Source: Paenibacillus uliginis N3/975
GTDB lineage: Bacteria > Bacillota > Bacilli > Paenibacillales > Paenibacillaceae
Length of the DNA stretch: 64,000 nt
Direction: 5' to 3'
NCBI RefSeq assembly: GCF_900177425.1
Contig: NZ_LT840184.1
Location: forward strand, 2,690,010 to 2,754,009
A program made the position numbers and the translations under genes. Positions 1 to 9,031 of this stretch are shown piece by piece; position 1 is the first letter of the stretch; each line of letters begins with the position of its first letter. Below the pieces are notes generated by a model. That model saw only the letters and a program-made list of their open reading frames with translations. It was not told the origin of the DNA and did no database searches.

Positions 1-404
1 ACGGTAAGTAATAATTTTGACTCATGATCCGGGCCTTCTTTTCTCATATTTTAGTCATAAAAAAATCTTATCGGTATAAATTATTATTTTTATCGTTATA
101 CCAGACAATGACAAATATTATAGCTAAAGAAGTGAATTAATGAGTTTTTTTGCCTCGTAAGGGCATTAGGAAAACAATTTATAGGTAGGGAATGAGCCGC
201 TGTTGGAGCTCAGTGGGAACAGTAGCATTCACGTGAAACGATAGTTGAATAACAAACCATTAATGAGTAAACTGGTACCCATAGACTGGACAATTTGAAA
301 AAAGGTGAGGATGCAAGCGTGTACTTTATTACACCTTAACAATGTGTCTTAAGATGAGGGAGTGACCTTGAACTTATACCATCACTTTACTGGAGGAATC
401 TATC
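1..404. other. Gene-free stretch upstream of the pentapeptide-repeat gene
   Basis: No credible protein gene is seen. It contains a 13-codon open frame at 311-352 that starts with ATG behind AAGGTGAGG. That frame ends just before the next gene's leader, so it could be a leader peptide, but there is no convincing attenuator hairpin next to it. The rest is AT-rich and unassigned. It may hold the promoter of the gene at 405. Confidence 0.4.
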
Positions 405-1073
405 ATGTTATCAACTTCCCGAACGACCAGTGACAGCCTAAAGATTACATCACCCAAAATCCCCAGACAGCTCGAACCCATCCTGCTGACGGACTGCGGA
501 ATAGAGGATGACGCTTGCTTTAGACAAGTCATCTTTCAGGACGAACAAATTTCATATCTCAATGCAAATAAAGCACTGTTCGACCAGACTGTGTTTCAAA
601 ATGTTACGCTTGAACATGTTTCACTAAAACATGTGGAACTGACCGACGTCGTGTTTAACCACTGTGATTTGTCCAATGCTGATTTTAGTGATGCTATTAT
701 TCACAGAGCTCAGTTTAACCACTGCAAAATACTCGGACTTGATCTTACAGCCGCAACGATTCGAAACACATCCTTTAACCACTGTACCGGAGATTACGCA
801 GCCTTACGCTTTGCGAATATGAAGCAGGTGTCTTTCCGTTCCACCTCGCTACTCAAGTCGGATTTCTATCATTCTGAACTGTACAAAGTCGAATTTGATG
901 AAGCAATCATCGATCAAGCTCAATTCTCTGGCACGAAATTAGCCGGAATTGACTTAAGCAGAGCGGATTTTCATAACCTGGGCTGTACGCTGGAGGATCT
1001 GAAGGGTTGTATTATATCTCCGGCTCAGGCAATTCTGTTTACGAAAATATTCGGGCTGGTTGTGAAAGAATAA
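405..1073 (+). CDS. Pentapeptide-repeat protein (222 aa)
   Basis: Residues about 45-200 are built from repeated five-residue units of the A(D/N)LXX type, with central F or L (for example LSNADFSDA and IHRAQFNHC), which in this superfamily stack into a right-handed quadrilateral beta-helix. Its length is close to that of Qnr/MfpA proteins, which mimic DNA and shield gyrase, but many pentapeptide proteins of this size have other or unknown roles. Three FNHC blocks recur at regular spacing. The start is supported by GGAGG about 7 bases upstream of the ATG. There is no signal peptide or membrane segment, so it is likely cytosolic. It stands alone, followed by a gap of about 100 bases before a leader peptide. 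Repeat fold is sure; a topoisomerase role is only a possibility. Confidence 0.85.
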   Translation: MLSTSRTTSDSLKITSPKIPRQLEPILLTDCGIEDDACFRQVIFQDEQISYLNANKALFDQTVFQNVTLEHVSLKHVELTDVVFNHCDLSNADFSDAIIHRAQFNHCKILGLDLTAATIRNTSFNHCTGDYAALRFANMKQVSFRSTSLLKSDFYHSELYKVEFDEAIIDQAQFSGTKLAGIDLSRADFHNLGCTLEDLKGCIISPAQAILFTKIFGLVVKE

Positions 1074-1170
1074 CTCCAAGTCTTTCAATCAATGTAAAGT
1101 CGGGAAAATTCTTGAACAATAACTATTGAAGAGATACAATATAAATAATCTTTTAGTTGAGGTGAAAAAG

Positions 1171-1200
1171 ATGTCTTTCCGTATCGTTCGAAGTAACTAG
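1171..1200 (+). CDS. Candidate 9-codon leader peptide of an attenuator
   Basis: An ATG frame of nine codons (MSFRIVRSN) has a strong ribosome binding site, GAGGTG, seven to eight bases upstream. Its stop codon TAG lies inside CTAGTTTT (1197-1204), which is perfectly complementary to AAAACTAG at 1265-1272. The stretch between contains further stems: GCTG.GTA/TACCAGC near 1210-1233, and ATCAAGGGG paired with the region around 1250. This arrangement, a short well-translated frame whose end is buried in alternative RNA structure ahead of an ABC gene, resembles drug-inducible ribosome-stalling attenuators. The function is inferred from the layout only; no known leader is recognised. Confidence 0.4.
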   Translation: MSFRIVRSN

Positions 1201-1204
1201 TTTT

Positions 1205-1378
1205 CGGGCTGGGTAAAAACGCGTACCAGCTATCAAGGGGGCAGTCTGTCCTTTTGATTGTACTAAAACTAGAACTTTGAATGGTGTCGGCAAGTCATTA
1301 TTAAAGCCAGGGCACTTAGCTATTTAACATGAAGAACCGTGAATTTATTCAAATGAAGGTTCCTTATAGTTAAATTGT
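1205..1378 (+). promoter_or_regulatory. Structured leader between the short peptide and the ABC exporter gene
   Basis: No reading frame of useful length is present. Several inverted repeats can form: CTAGTTTT with AAAACTAG (1197-1204/1265-1272), and GAACC with GGTTC around 1333-1363. No run of T follows the last stem, so any control may act on translation rather than by termination. Inferred from sequence only. Confidence 0.3.
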
Positions 1379-3133
1379 GTGGACTCCTGGTTTTTTTATA
1401 CTCATTTAAAAGATTGGGGTTTATCTAAAATGTTGAAAAAGTGTCTTTTGTACTTTAAATGGTGGATATTTCTATATACTTTTTTAGGTTTTACAATTCA
1501 ATTTTTAAGCAGTTTAGGGATTGTTGTCTTCCAAAAAATATTAGATCAAGCTGTGAAAATCAACAGTTTAGGGGAAATATCAAATTTAATCATTATTTAT
1601 GGGGTATTGTTAGGTGGAACGGTTATCTTCAATTATCTTGACGAATATCCTAGTACACATTTATCGAATAGTATAACAGAAAGATTAAAAATTATTGCAT
1701 TATCCAAAATATCAAGAATTGATTATCAGGCGTATCAAGATATTGGTACTGGACAAATGATTAAGGTTATTGAAAATGGTGCATCAGCTGGGAATAGTAT
1801 CATTTTCTCTTTTTTCCTTAGAACAGTACATGAGTTATTACCAACCATTCTGTTTAGCTTATTCTTTATTAGTTTTTATGACATAAGAATTATGTTGGTT
1901 ATTGCAGTTGGATATGTCGTAATCTTTTTTGTAACGAATATGCTTTTGAAATATTTGTATAAAATTAAGTCAACAATCCTCAAAGAACAAGAAAATATGT
2001 CTAGATACTCAATACGTGGATTTATGGAATTGGTCGTTTTTAGAACAAATAAAAGATATGATAAAGAGATAAATAAACTGACCCAAACAGCAAGCAAAAT
2101 AGTAAATAAAAGTTCTCAACTTAAGATGATACATGAATCTTTCTTTGCAATTTTCGAGCTGTTTATTACACTTATAAAAATAATTATATTGATTTACGGC
2201 ATAAAAAGCATTCTAGCAGGTGAGACATCGATTGGGATTATGGTCGCATTATTTTTGTTTATTGACAAAATTTATACACCTATTGCAATTTTCAATATTT
2301 TATTTGTAGATTATAAGCTTAATAAAGTTGCGTATAAAAGATTTGAGAATTTTATTAATGCTCCAGAAGATAAAAATTTAGAATCTGGAGTAGCAGTTAA
2401 TGAAATTAAAGGGAATATTGAATTTAGGAATGTATCCTTTCATTATGGAAAAGTTAGAACATTGAACAATTTATCATTTTCTATTGAGCAAGAAATGTCT
2501 GTCGCTTTTGTCGGATTAAGTGGGGGTGGAAAATCTACTATTATAAAGTTAATTGTAGGATTACTAAAAAAGAATGAAGGTAATATTTTATTGGATGGTA
2601 CTGATATTGATGATATTAATTTGAATAGTTATTATGATCAGATCTCATATTTATCACAAGATACTCCTATTTTTGATACTACAATTAGGGGCAATGTTGA
2701 TTTTGATCATACTATTTCAGACGAAGAAATCTATGATATCTTGGAAAAAGTTCATTTAAAGGAAAAAATATTAGAATTACCAGAAAAGTTAGATGCTTTG
2801 GTCGGCGAGAAAGGGGTAAAATTATCAGGAGGAGAAAGACAACGATTAGCATTTGCCAGAATTATTTTACAAAAACGAAATGTTTTAATACTTGATGAAC
2901 CTGTGTCAGCACTTGATAATATTACTGAGAAAAGCATAATGGAAACCATTTTCAATGAATTCAAGGGCAAAACAATAATCATTATTGCACACAGACTAAA
3001 TTTCATAAAAGATGTTGACAAGATAATTGTGGTGGGGAATGGTTCTGTCGTTGGTGATGGCAAATTTGATTATTTAATAGAACATTGTGACTCATTTAAA
3101 GAGTTATGGAGTAAAAAAGCCTTAATGAAATAA
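1379..3133 (+). CDS. ABC exporter, fused permease and ATPase (584 aa)
   Basis: A half-size exporter: about six membrane segments in residues 15-310, then a nucleotide-binding domain with Walker A GLSGGGKST near 378, signature LSGGERQRL near 482, Walker B VLILDEP near 502 and switch IAHRL near 536. It would work as a homodimer pumping a lipid, peptide or drug out of the cell. The GTG at 1379 has no good ribosome binding site; an in-frame ATG at 1430 (residue 18) is an alternative start. Base composition is visibly more AT-rich than the neighbours, with many AAA/ATT codons, which suggests transfer from a lower-GC firmicute. The short leader peptide at 1171 may control it. The substrate is not predictable. 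Confidence 0.88.
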   Translation: MDSWFFYTHLKDWGLSKMLKKCLLYFKWWIFLYTFLGFTIQFLSSLGIVVFQKILDQAVKINSLGEISNLIIIYGVLLGGTVIFNYLDEYPSTHLSNSITERLKIIALSKISRIDYQAYQDIGTGQMIKVIENGASAGNSIIFSFFLRTVHELLPTILFSLFFISFYDIRIMLVIAVGYVVIFFVTNMLLKYLYKIKSTILKEQENMSRYSIRGFMELVVFRTNKRYDKEINKLTQTASKIVNKSSQLKMIHESFFAIFELFITLIKIIILIYGIKSILAGETSIGIMVALFLFIDKIYTPIAIFNILFVDYKLNKVAYKRFENFINAPEDKNLESGVAVNEIKGNIEFRNVSFHYGKVRTLNNLSFSIEQEMSVAFVGLSGGGKSTIIKLIVGLLKKNEGNILLDGTDIDDINLNSYYDQISYLSQDTPIFDTTIRGNVDFDHTISDEEIYDILEKVHLKEKILELPEKLDALVGEKGVKLSGGERQRLAFARIILQKRNVLILDEPVSALDNITEKSIMETIFNEFKGKTIIIIAHRLNFIKDVDKIIVVGNGSVVGDGKFDYLIEHCDSFKELWSKKALMK

Positions 3134-3156
3134 ACAAAATCCGTATTAAAAATTGA

Positions 3157-3185
3157 ACGCACCCATTCCGGGTGTGTTTTTTTTA
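3157..3185 (+). terminator. Rho-independent terminator after the ABC exporter gene
   Basis: Stem ACGCACCC (3157-3164) pairs with GGGTGTGT (3170-3177) around loop ATTCC, followed by eight T. Confidence 0.85.
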
Positions 3186-3357
3186 ACTATAATCATGCTT
3201 GACATTAGAAGGCTGGGAAGAAACTAACTACGCGCCAGGGGCAGCAAAAGCGACTCCTTCTCGGCACTCTACTCGAACTCAGTGTTTAGGTGTCACTTTT
3301 ATGTATGAGTAAGTGTTATATAACTTATACAAGAAAAAAGCGGGGTGTGTCTAAGAG

Positions 3358-3939
3358 TTGGACTCGATAGAGGAACACATAAGGCGTGTTAAAGCTGGTG
3401 AGGTGGATTGTTTCGAGCTGATCGTCGAAACGTACAAAAAACAAATATACATATACTGTTGCCGAATGCTCGGCTGCAGGCAGGATGCCCAGGACGCTGT
3501 TCAAGACATATTCATCAAGGCATTCACTAAGATCCACTTGTATGAAGTAAAGGTATCGTTCTCATCTTGGCTATACAAGATTGCTTATCATCACTGTCTC
3601 AATATGCTACGTAAGAGACGCGTTCGTATACGGGTGAATCGGCTTATTAAACCGGCAGGGGTCGCCGAAAGTGCGGAGCAGACGCTGGAACGCCGATGGT
3701 TCAGTGAGCCGCTGGAATATGCCATAACCAAGCTGTCGGATGAAGAACGTAATCTACTGGTGCTAAGAGTATTTGAAGATAAACCGTTTACGGAGATTGC
3801 TCAAATTCTGGATAAGAATTCAAGTGCAGTGAAGAAAAAATATGCACGGATGAAACAGAAAGTAATGAAGCTGATTAAGGAGAAAGGGGGGGCCGAGCTA
3901 TGCGAGATCCAGGACAGACGGACCAAGATCGAGGTCTGA
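3358..3939 (+). CDS. ECF-type RNA polymerase sigma factor (193 aa)
   Basis: Region 2 spans about residues 10-85, with the core-binding and -10 recognition segment (DAQDAVQDIFIKAF, then SSWLYKIAYHHCLNMLRKRR). Region 4 spans about 120-175, with a helix-turn-helix (LSDEERNLLVLRVFEDKPFT and following). Length is typical for the family. The start is TTG, with GGGGTG about 8 bases upstream. The next gene begins inside its 3' end, so the pair is translationally coupled, and that gene is a membrane anti-sigma factor. This is the usual ECF arrangement, in which an envelope signal releases the sigma factor. The trigger and regulon are unknown. The protein has a short tail after region 4 (GGAELCEIQDRRTK). 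Confidence 0.92.
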   Translation: MDSIEEHIRRVKAGEVDCFELIVETYKKQIYIYCCRMLGCRQDAQDAVQDIFIKAFTKIHLYEVKVSFSSWLYKIAYHHCLNMLRKRRVRIRVNRLIKPAGVAESAEQTLERRWFSEPLEYAITKLSDEERNLLVLRVFEDKPFTEIAQILDKNSSAVKKKYARMKQKVMKLIKEKGGAELCEIQDRRTKIEV

Positions 3940-4862
3940 GAAGCATGGAAATACACTCCGTTGATGAAGATGTAGACGTGACCCACGCCATCATGCAAAA
4001 GGTACGCCAAATCCACCAAATGAGACATGGGAGACAAGAGGGTAAGCGTCGGAGATCCATTCTCATCGCGACACTTTCTGCTATTTTTGTTCTTTCCTCC
4101 ATTACTGTATACGCGAGCACATATTTGGTACAAATCAAAAACAAGGAAGGACAAATCATTCTATCTACGATGGAGCCGTGGAAATTCTCAGTCTCAGAAT
4201 ATAACCAAAAACGTAGAGAGGAGACAGAGGCGGAACTGAAGAAAAAGTTAAAACCGGGTGAGCAGGCTGTTTATTATATCAAGGATAAGCAAATGACTGC
4301 GGATGCCAAAGAGCACCCCCTGAATTATTGTTATCTCCCGATCCAGCACAAAGATTATGATGATCTTGCAAAAGATATTGAGGAAAAAGGTGCTCCCGAG
4401 ATACAGAATCCTGCCTATGTCCCTGAAGGATATACATTTGATCATGGCAGAATTCAAATTACGAACGAGCCTGTATGGAATACACCGGAATATGAAAGTC
4501 TTTTGAATGAACTTAAGGAAAAGGCCGAGAAGTCTGAGGAGGAGCGTAAGCTGTTTTACAAAATCGTACCTTGGTCCCAGGTAGCCTCAACAGTGATCCA
4601 ATACCGTAAAGGGGAGAGTCAATTGACTATGATTGCTTTCGCCAGATCTAAGGGTTCGACGGTAAAGGTTCCCTCAAAACAAGCAGTAAAACTGACAGTA
4701 AAGGGAACAGAAATGATCTTGTCTTCCTCTACTGGTCAAAGCCGCAGATTAACATGGCTTAGTGAGACCGAGGAAATATTATATGTGATCACCGACGACC
4801 CGAAGGATCCGTTGTCTAATGACGAGTTTGCTAAGATAGCCGCGGGCATGATCCGTGAATAA
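3900..4862 (+). CDS. Membrane anti-sigma factor with extracytoplasmic DUF4367-like domain (320 aa)
   Basis: A cytoplasmic N-terminus of about 50 residues precedes one membrane helix (about 53-73, from SILIATLSAIF) and a large outside domain (about 90-320) ending in a TWLSETEEILYVI block like those of DUF4367 proteins. Its position, overlapping the sigma gene by 40 bases, marks it as that factor's inhibitor. Two starts are possible: ATG 3900 behind AAAGGGGGG, or ATG 3945 behind GAGGT just after the sigma stop codon. The N-terminus shows no zinc-finger HxxxCxxC motif. The outer domain is homologous along its length to the secreted protein encoded next (LKPGEQAVYYIKDK here, LKPGQMIAYYVSDK there). 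Role is inferred from context. Confidence 0.8.
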   Translation: MRDPGQTDQDRGLRSMEIHSVDEDVDVTHAIMQKVRQIHQMRHGRQEGKRRRSILIATLSAIFVLSSITVYASTYLVQIKNKEGQIILSTMEPWKFSVSEYNQKRREETEAELKKKLKPGEQAVYYIKDKQMTADAKEHPLNYCYLPIQHKDYDDLAKDIEEKGAPEIQNPAYVPEGYTFDHGRIQITNEPVWNTPEYESLLNELKEKAEKSEEERKLFYKIVPWSQVASTVIQYRKGESQLTMIAFARSKGSTVKVPSKQAVKLTVKGTEMILSSSTGQSRRLTWLSETEEILYVITDDPKDPLSNDEFAKIAAGMIRE

Positions 4863-4978
4863 ATAGATATTAATTTTGAATTATTTGTAACAAAGCGTCC
4901 CTTTTGTTGTTCGTAAGGTGTTATACGAAATGTAATTTAAATCAAAAGGCCTTACGCCGAAAGGAGCACGAAAGTTAC

Positions 4979-5764
4979 ATGATGAATAATAAGATGAAAG
5001 TCGCATTGTTTCTCGCTACAACGATGATGGTTGGATCAGCCAATGCATATGCAGCAAATACATCTGCAACACAAATGAAGCCCATAGCTGCCGCTTCAAC
5101 CAAATCAGAGAACAAAACAGCCTCGATCGATGATCAAATTGACAAACTGACAAAAGGACTTAAACCGGGTCAAATGATCGCTTATTATGTTTCAGACAAA
5201 GAATATAACCAGCTTGATAAAATATTCTTTACAGGGAAAGGCTTCGTTCTTAATAAGTATAACGACTATTTAACCAAAGCCAAGGAAATGAAAGCACCGT
5301 CCCTTACGAAGCCTACTGCTCTGCCAAAAGGATATAAACTCAAGGAAGGGATTCTATATTTGAAGAGCCCAGATGAGACGTCTGCTTTGTACAAGGAATT
5401 GGAAAAAGAGCTGAAGGCCGAGGCAGCAGAAGGTGGGCAATCCGTATACTCCAAATCCGTAAAGGTTAGTGAATCGTTCAGCACCATCCTCAATTATGTG
5501 AAAGGCAAAGTGAAGGTTTCCGTAGTTGCCACCTACCTAAATCCTTCACAGCCGATTGGCGGGACACCTGTACCGTCTACGAATCCTAACCAGAAGACTG
5601 AAACCATTCAGATTCATGGTGTAGAATGTATATATACAACAGATTTGAAGGGAACAGACCATTTGGATTGGGTGGATGAGGAACAGCAAGTCCGCTACAC
5701 CATTTGGGCTGAAAGCGCGAAATCGGATGTGCTCAGCTTCGCAAAAAAAATGCTGGCTGATTAA
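4979..5764 (+). CDS. Secreted paralogue of the anti-sigma outer domain
   Basis: Starting from ATG 4979 (ribosome binding site AAAGGAG), the protein has a signal peptide (KMKVALFLATTMMVGSANAYA) with likely cleavage after AYA. The mature part is alignable with the outside domain of the anti-sigma factor upstream: LKPGQMIAYYVSDK, then a P-GY element, then a helix rich in E and K, then a strand pair, then DHLDWVDEEQQVRYTIWAES near the end. It lacks a membrane anchor. It probably belongs to the same operon (gap of 116 bases). It may compete for or present the signal that the anti-sigma factor senses; this is inference. No enzyme motif is visible. Confidence 0.75.
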   Translation: MMNNKMKVALFLATTMMVGSANAYAANTSATQMKPIAAASTKSENKTASIDDQIDKLTKGLKPGQMIAYYVSDKEYNQLDKIFFTGKGFVLNKYNDYLTKAKEMKAPSLTKPTALPKGYKLKEGILYLKSPDETSALYKELEKELKAEAAEGGQSVYSKSVKVSESFSTILNYVKGKVKVSVVATYLNPSQPIGGTPVPSTNPNQKTETIQIHGVECIYTTDLKGTDHLDWVDEEQQVRYTIWAESAKSDVLSFAKKMLAD

Positions 5765-6106
5765 TTGAGGAAGGGTTATACTTGGAATAATTTAAAGAAA
5801 TGGTGGGATCAGTGTGATGATGAATATGTTCCAGACAATAGTTATCGGTTAATAATTAACTGAATAGCACATGAGCTAAGTAAGCAACTCACACTCAGTA
5901 TAGAGAGGTGAATTTTGTCTTACCAATGTTCATGTATGTCTGATTGAACCATATTGATCATCATTGCTTCGTATAGATTGCTATTAGTAGACATCGGTCT
6001 ATTTCTAGTTGTCTTGTACAAAAAGCCGTGAATGAACTATGTTCATTCACGGCTTTTTGTGCTGCGATCTCGAGATAAGTGATGAAGATTTAGAGGAGGA
6101 ATTTAA
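5765..6106. other. Gap between the sigma operon and the nucleotidyltransferase gene
   Basis: No credible gene is seen. The only clear element is a strong hairpin terminator at 6020-6060. The stretch 5765-6010 is AT-rich and unassigned. Confidence 0.5.
6020..6060. terminator. Strong hairpin terminator, active in either direction
   Basis: An 18-bp perfect stem (6020-6037 with 6041-6058) encloses loop TAT; the arms begin with A5 and end with T5, so it can terminate transcription on both strands. Confidence 0.85.
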
Positions 6107-7231
6107 TTGTTAAACGTATTTGACGTTTCGGACGCGTTAGTGAATCATATCAGGACCCATTTTTCAGATGACATTGCTATAATTGCTTACTATGGTTCGT
6201 ATGCTCAAGGAACAGCAACAAAACGGTCGGATTTAGACTTTTTCTTCATTCCAGCAACGTCTGATGGTTACCGTGCGAGCATTCAGTTTATTGTGAATGA
6301 TATTAGTTTTGATTTTTGGCCTATTGGTTGGGAACGGGCTGAGAAAATGGCTCTAATGGAGGACTCAAAAACTACGATTATTGCGGACAGTCGTATACTG
6401 TACGTTCGATCAGATGAAGACCATGCTCGTTTTATGAAGCTGCGAGAGAAGATCAACGATATGCAAGATCCAAAGAATGGACAGCATCTCACAGAGAGAG
6501 CTGAAGCGCTGTTGCACGATGTCTATGTACACTTATATAAAATGAGACGGAATGAGGAGTCTGATAGTTTGACCTTATTCCGTATAGAAGCGTACGAAGT
6601 TTTAACGAAAGTACTTGAATGTCTTGCACTATTAAACCAGACTTTTTATACAAAGGGCTGGGGCAAAAACATGGATCAGATTATGCGACTTCCATTGAAA
6701 CCAGCTCGTTTAGAAATGTTGATTGACGCAATCATGACAGCTAAGGTTGCTTCAAAAGTTCGACAAGCTTGTGAAGAGCTAGTATCGGATACTCTTGAAT
6801 TGGTTTTGATTAAAAAGGAAACATACACCACTTCTCCTTCTTATCCGGACAGAATGTTGGGATATTACGAAGAGGTGAAAGGGGTACTAGATAAGGTTGT
6901 AACAGCATGTGAAAAAAACGATTATTCAACAGCCTTTTACGGGGCTATTGGTGTACAGGATCAAATTGCTCACTTCCTTTATTTCGCTGAAAAGGGGCAT
7001 TGGCCAAGCCCATTAGATCACACTATGGTCTATCTGGATTTATATAAAGAGCTTGGGTTTCCCAACCTAATCAATCTTCTTAACCCTGATGACTTAACAC
7101 CACTTCAAACAGCAATAGAAAATTTAGACAAACTTTTAGAATGCCATCTCAAAAACCATGAAGTCAAAGTAAACCGATTTGCATCTCTTGAAGAATTCAA
7201 AGCTTTTCTGATAATAAAACAGACCAGCTGA
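6107..7231 (+). CDS. Nucleotidyltransferase-domain protein (374 aa)
   Basis: The N-terminal 100 residues carry the polymerase-beta-type nucleotidyltransferase signature GSYAQGTATKRSDLDFFF (GS, then SDxD metal-binding aspartates), as in kanamycin nucleotidyltransferases. A third acidic residue lies near FDFWPIGWE. The remaining 270 residues are helical, perhaps a HEPN-like substrate-binding part. At 374 residues it is well over the roughly 250 of KNTase, so the substrate may not be an aminoglycoside. Start is TTG with AGGAGG about 8 bases upstream. It stands alone after a strong terminator. Fold is sure, substrate unknown. Confidence 0.75.
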   Translation: MLNVFDVSDALVNHIRTHFSDDIAIIAYYGSYAQGTATKRSDLDFFFIPATSDGYRASIQFIVNDISFDFWPIGWERAEKMALMEDSKTTIIADSRILYVRSDEDHARFMKLREKINDMQDPKNGQHLTERAEALLHDVYVHLYKMRRNEESDSLTLFRIEAYEVLTKVLECLALLNQTFYTKGWGKNMDQIMRLPLKPARLEMLIDAIMTAKVASKVRQACEELVSDTLELVLIKKETYTTSPSYPDRMLGYYEEVKGVLDKVVTACEKNDYSTAFYGAIGVQDQIAHFLYFAEKGHWPSPLDHTMVYLDLYKELGFPNLINLLNPDDLTPLQTAIENLDKLLECHLKNHEVKVNRFASLEEFKAFLIIKQTS

Positions 7232-7424
7232 TCTAAGGAGTAATTGTTAATTATATACTTTAAAGGGATTTTGAAATATGATGTAACTACTTAGGTACGT
7301 GACCTAAAGCTTTGGTTCTTGAGGGCTTCCGAGTCTGGAGTATATGTGAACATTTCGAAGAGTAAGGAGAATCTCATTAACTGTGAAACCATATCTAACA
7401 CTAAAAGAAAAGGGTGCAGTCTTA

Positions 7425-7973
7425 ATGATAAAAAAATTCTGTTTACTTCTCTTATTGTTTTCTACTATTTTGGTCAGCTGTTCTAATCAAAAAGAAGAGA
7501 TTTCTGAACATCAAACTCCAAGTGGTCCCTCTATCGCTTTAAAGATAGCTGTATTAGGAACTAATCAAATGCCATCAATTGATAATGTAAATTACGTGAA
7601 TATTAATCTTCAAGATTTAGCTGAAGACGAAAATCAACATTTCGATGGATTAATAATCTCTAAAGAATATCTTGAAGAAGTAGCAAAAAAAGAGTATAAA
7701 GATTTTTTAAAAAATATAAAATATCCTGTATTCTTCTTGGGAACAGAAAATATATTAGCATCTGTGTTTCATGAAGAGAATCTTACCTTAGAGCATATAA
7801 ACCTAGATGGCCGAGGACCTTATGCATCTGGATTTGTCAGTACTGAAGATGGGGGGTATTACGATCATTCTTTATATTTGCCTAATAATCCAACTCACGA
7901 TGACAAGAATATAAATATGATCGTGCGAATCTGCAATATCATACAACAACATAAAGAGGGTATAAATAAATAG
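7425..7973 (+). CDS. Lipoprotein of unknown function (182 aa)
   Basis: The ATG at 7425 follows AAAGGGTG and gives a classic lipoprotein signal: basic start MIKK, hydrophobic stretch LLLLLFSTIL, then lipobox VSC with the acylated cysteine at about residue 18. The mature part (about 165 residues) is acidic and shows no recognised domain. The same frame is open upstream to a GTG at 7383, but that would bury the signal peptide. It lies 48 bases before a small kinase gene in the same direction. I do not recognise the family. Confidence 0.6.
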   Translation: MIKKFCLLLLLFSTILVSCSNQKEEISEHQTPSGPSIALKIAVLGTNQMPSIDNVNYVNINLQDLAEDENQHFDGLIISKEYLEEVAKKEYKDFLKNIKYPVFFLGTENILASVFHEENLTLEHINLDGRGPYASGFVSTEDGGYYDHSLYLPNNPTHDDKNINMIVRICNIIQQHKEGINK

Positions 7974-8021
7974 AAAACAATACTTTTGTGTATATTTTCC
8001 ATATGTTTCGGGGGAGAAAGT

Positions 8022-8525
8022 ATGAAAAAAGGAAATATTATTTTATTAAACGGAGTTTCAAGCTCCGGTAAGACAACATTAGCAAAAGAATTATTAAAGA
8101 AGCTGCCTGATTATTTCCATTATAGTATTGACGATTTCGACATTGTTATTGATCATATGGAAGATAGAGAAAATAATCGATTGATTCCTGTTGAAACAGA
8201 GTATTTTTTCCATCGAACAATTGCTATGTTTTCTGATAAAGGAGTTAACCTTATCGTTGATCATGTTATTTATGACCAGTTTACAAGAGCGGATTGTGTA
8301 AAATGCCTATCAGGATATCCGCTGCTATTGATTGGTGTTCATTGTCCGGTAGAAGAGCTTAAACGCAGAGAAAAAGAAAGAGGAGACCGAAGAATAGGGC
8401 AAGCCCAAGAACAACTAGAGTTTGTACACAAGGAAGAGGTTTATGACATAGAGGTCGATACATTTATAGATGGCTTAGAAAACTGTATAGAAAAGATCGT
8501 TCAGAAGGTACAAGAAGATCATTAG
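8022..8525 (+). CDS. Chloramphenicol-phosphotransferase-like P-loop kinase (167 aa)
   Basis: A P-loop near residues 10-18 (GVSSSGKTT) is followed by an aspartate pair (YSIDDFD) and, near the C-terminus, the block RGDRRIGQAQ...VHKEEVYDIEVDT, which is very like the chloramphenicol phosphotransferase (CPT) family. CPT of Streptomyces venezuelae phosphorylates the 3'-hydroxyl of chloramphenicol; many relatives in Bacillota have no proven substrate. The start at 8022 is chosen because GGGGGAG sits about 6 bases upstream. Length is normal for the family. Probably cytosolic. Family assignment is strong, drug resistance is only possible. Confidence 0.8.
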   Translation: MKKGNIILLNGVSSSGKTTLAKELLKKLPDYFHYSIDDFDIVIDHMEDRENNRLIPVETEYFFHRTIAMFSDKGVNLIVDHVIYDQFTRADCVKCLSGYPLLLIGVHCPVEELKRREKERGDRRIGQAQEQLEFVHKEEVYDIEVDTFIDGLENCIEKIVQKVQEDH

Positions 8526-8575
8526 TGTGATTATGATCAACTTCAACTTTCTAAAAAATATTGGCAGGTGTCGAC

Positions 8576-9031
8576 ATGAGTGATAGGTCATGGAAGATTT
8601 TTATAACCTTTGTTGCTTTGATTGTTCTGAGTGCTCTCGTGTTTTCAGCGATCCAATCCAGGACCTCATTTAAGGCGCTAGTCCTCGATCAGATGGGTGA
8701 ATCGCAAGAAATTCGTTCGATCCATTTGATGAAAGAATTCCACGAACTCGACGATCTAGGAATCAAAATTACGGACAGAAAGACGATAAACATGATCATG
8801 AATGTTTTTGCTGATATCAAATTAAGGGTCAGCGATAGCGATTCTCCAATAGGAGAAGCCAGTTATCGGATGTATATTCATCCCAAAAACGGCCCTACGT
8901 TTTCAGTGTTGTTCAACGATCAAAACCTCATGAGAATAGACAATAGTATCAGTATACATAAGAAATACTCCTGGACTTACGAGGTCGTAAATGATTTCGA
9001 TCTTGCAATTATTCAAGACATATATAAATAA
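8576..9031 (+). CDS. Small membrane-anchored protein of unknown function (151 aa)
   Basis: One N-terminal hydrophobic helix (FITFVALIVLSALVFSAI, about residues 8-25) anchors a soluble domain of about 120 residues that probably faces outward. The start ATG at 8576 has AGGTG six bases upstream. The soluble part has mixed beta-strand character (YRMYIHPKNGPTFSVLFND). No family is recognised. It follows the kinase gene by 50 bases and may share its transcript. Confidence 0.55.
   Translation: MSDRSWKIFITFVALIVLSALVFSAIQSRTSFKALVLDQMGESQEIRSIHLMKEFHELDDLGIKITDRKTINMIMNVFADIKLRVSDSDSPIGEASYRMYIHPKNGPTFSVLFNDQNLMRIDNSISIHKKYSWTYEVVNDFDLAIIQDIYK

Noticed and set aside
311..352. A 13-codon frame before the pentapeptide-repeat gene as a leader peptide
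   Set aside because: The ribosome binding site is good, but only a 5-bp stem lies next to it; not enough to claim attenuation.
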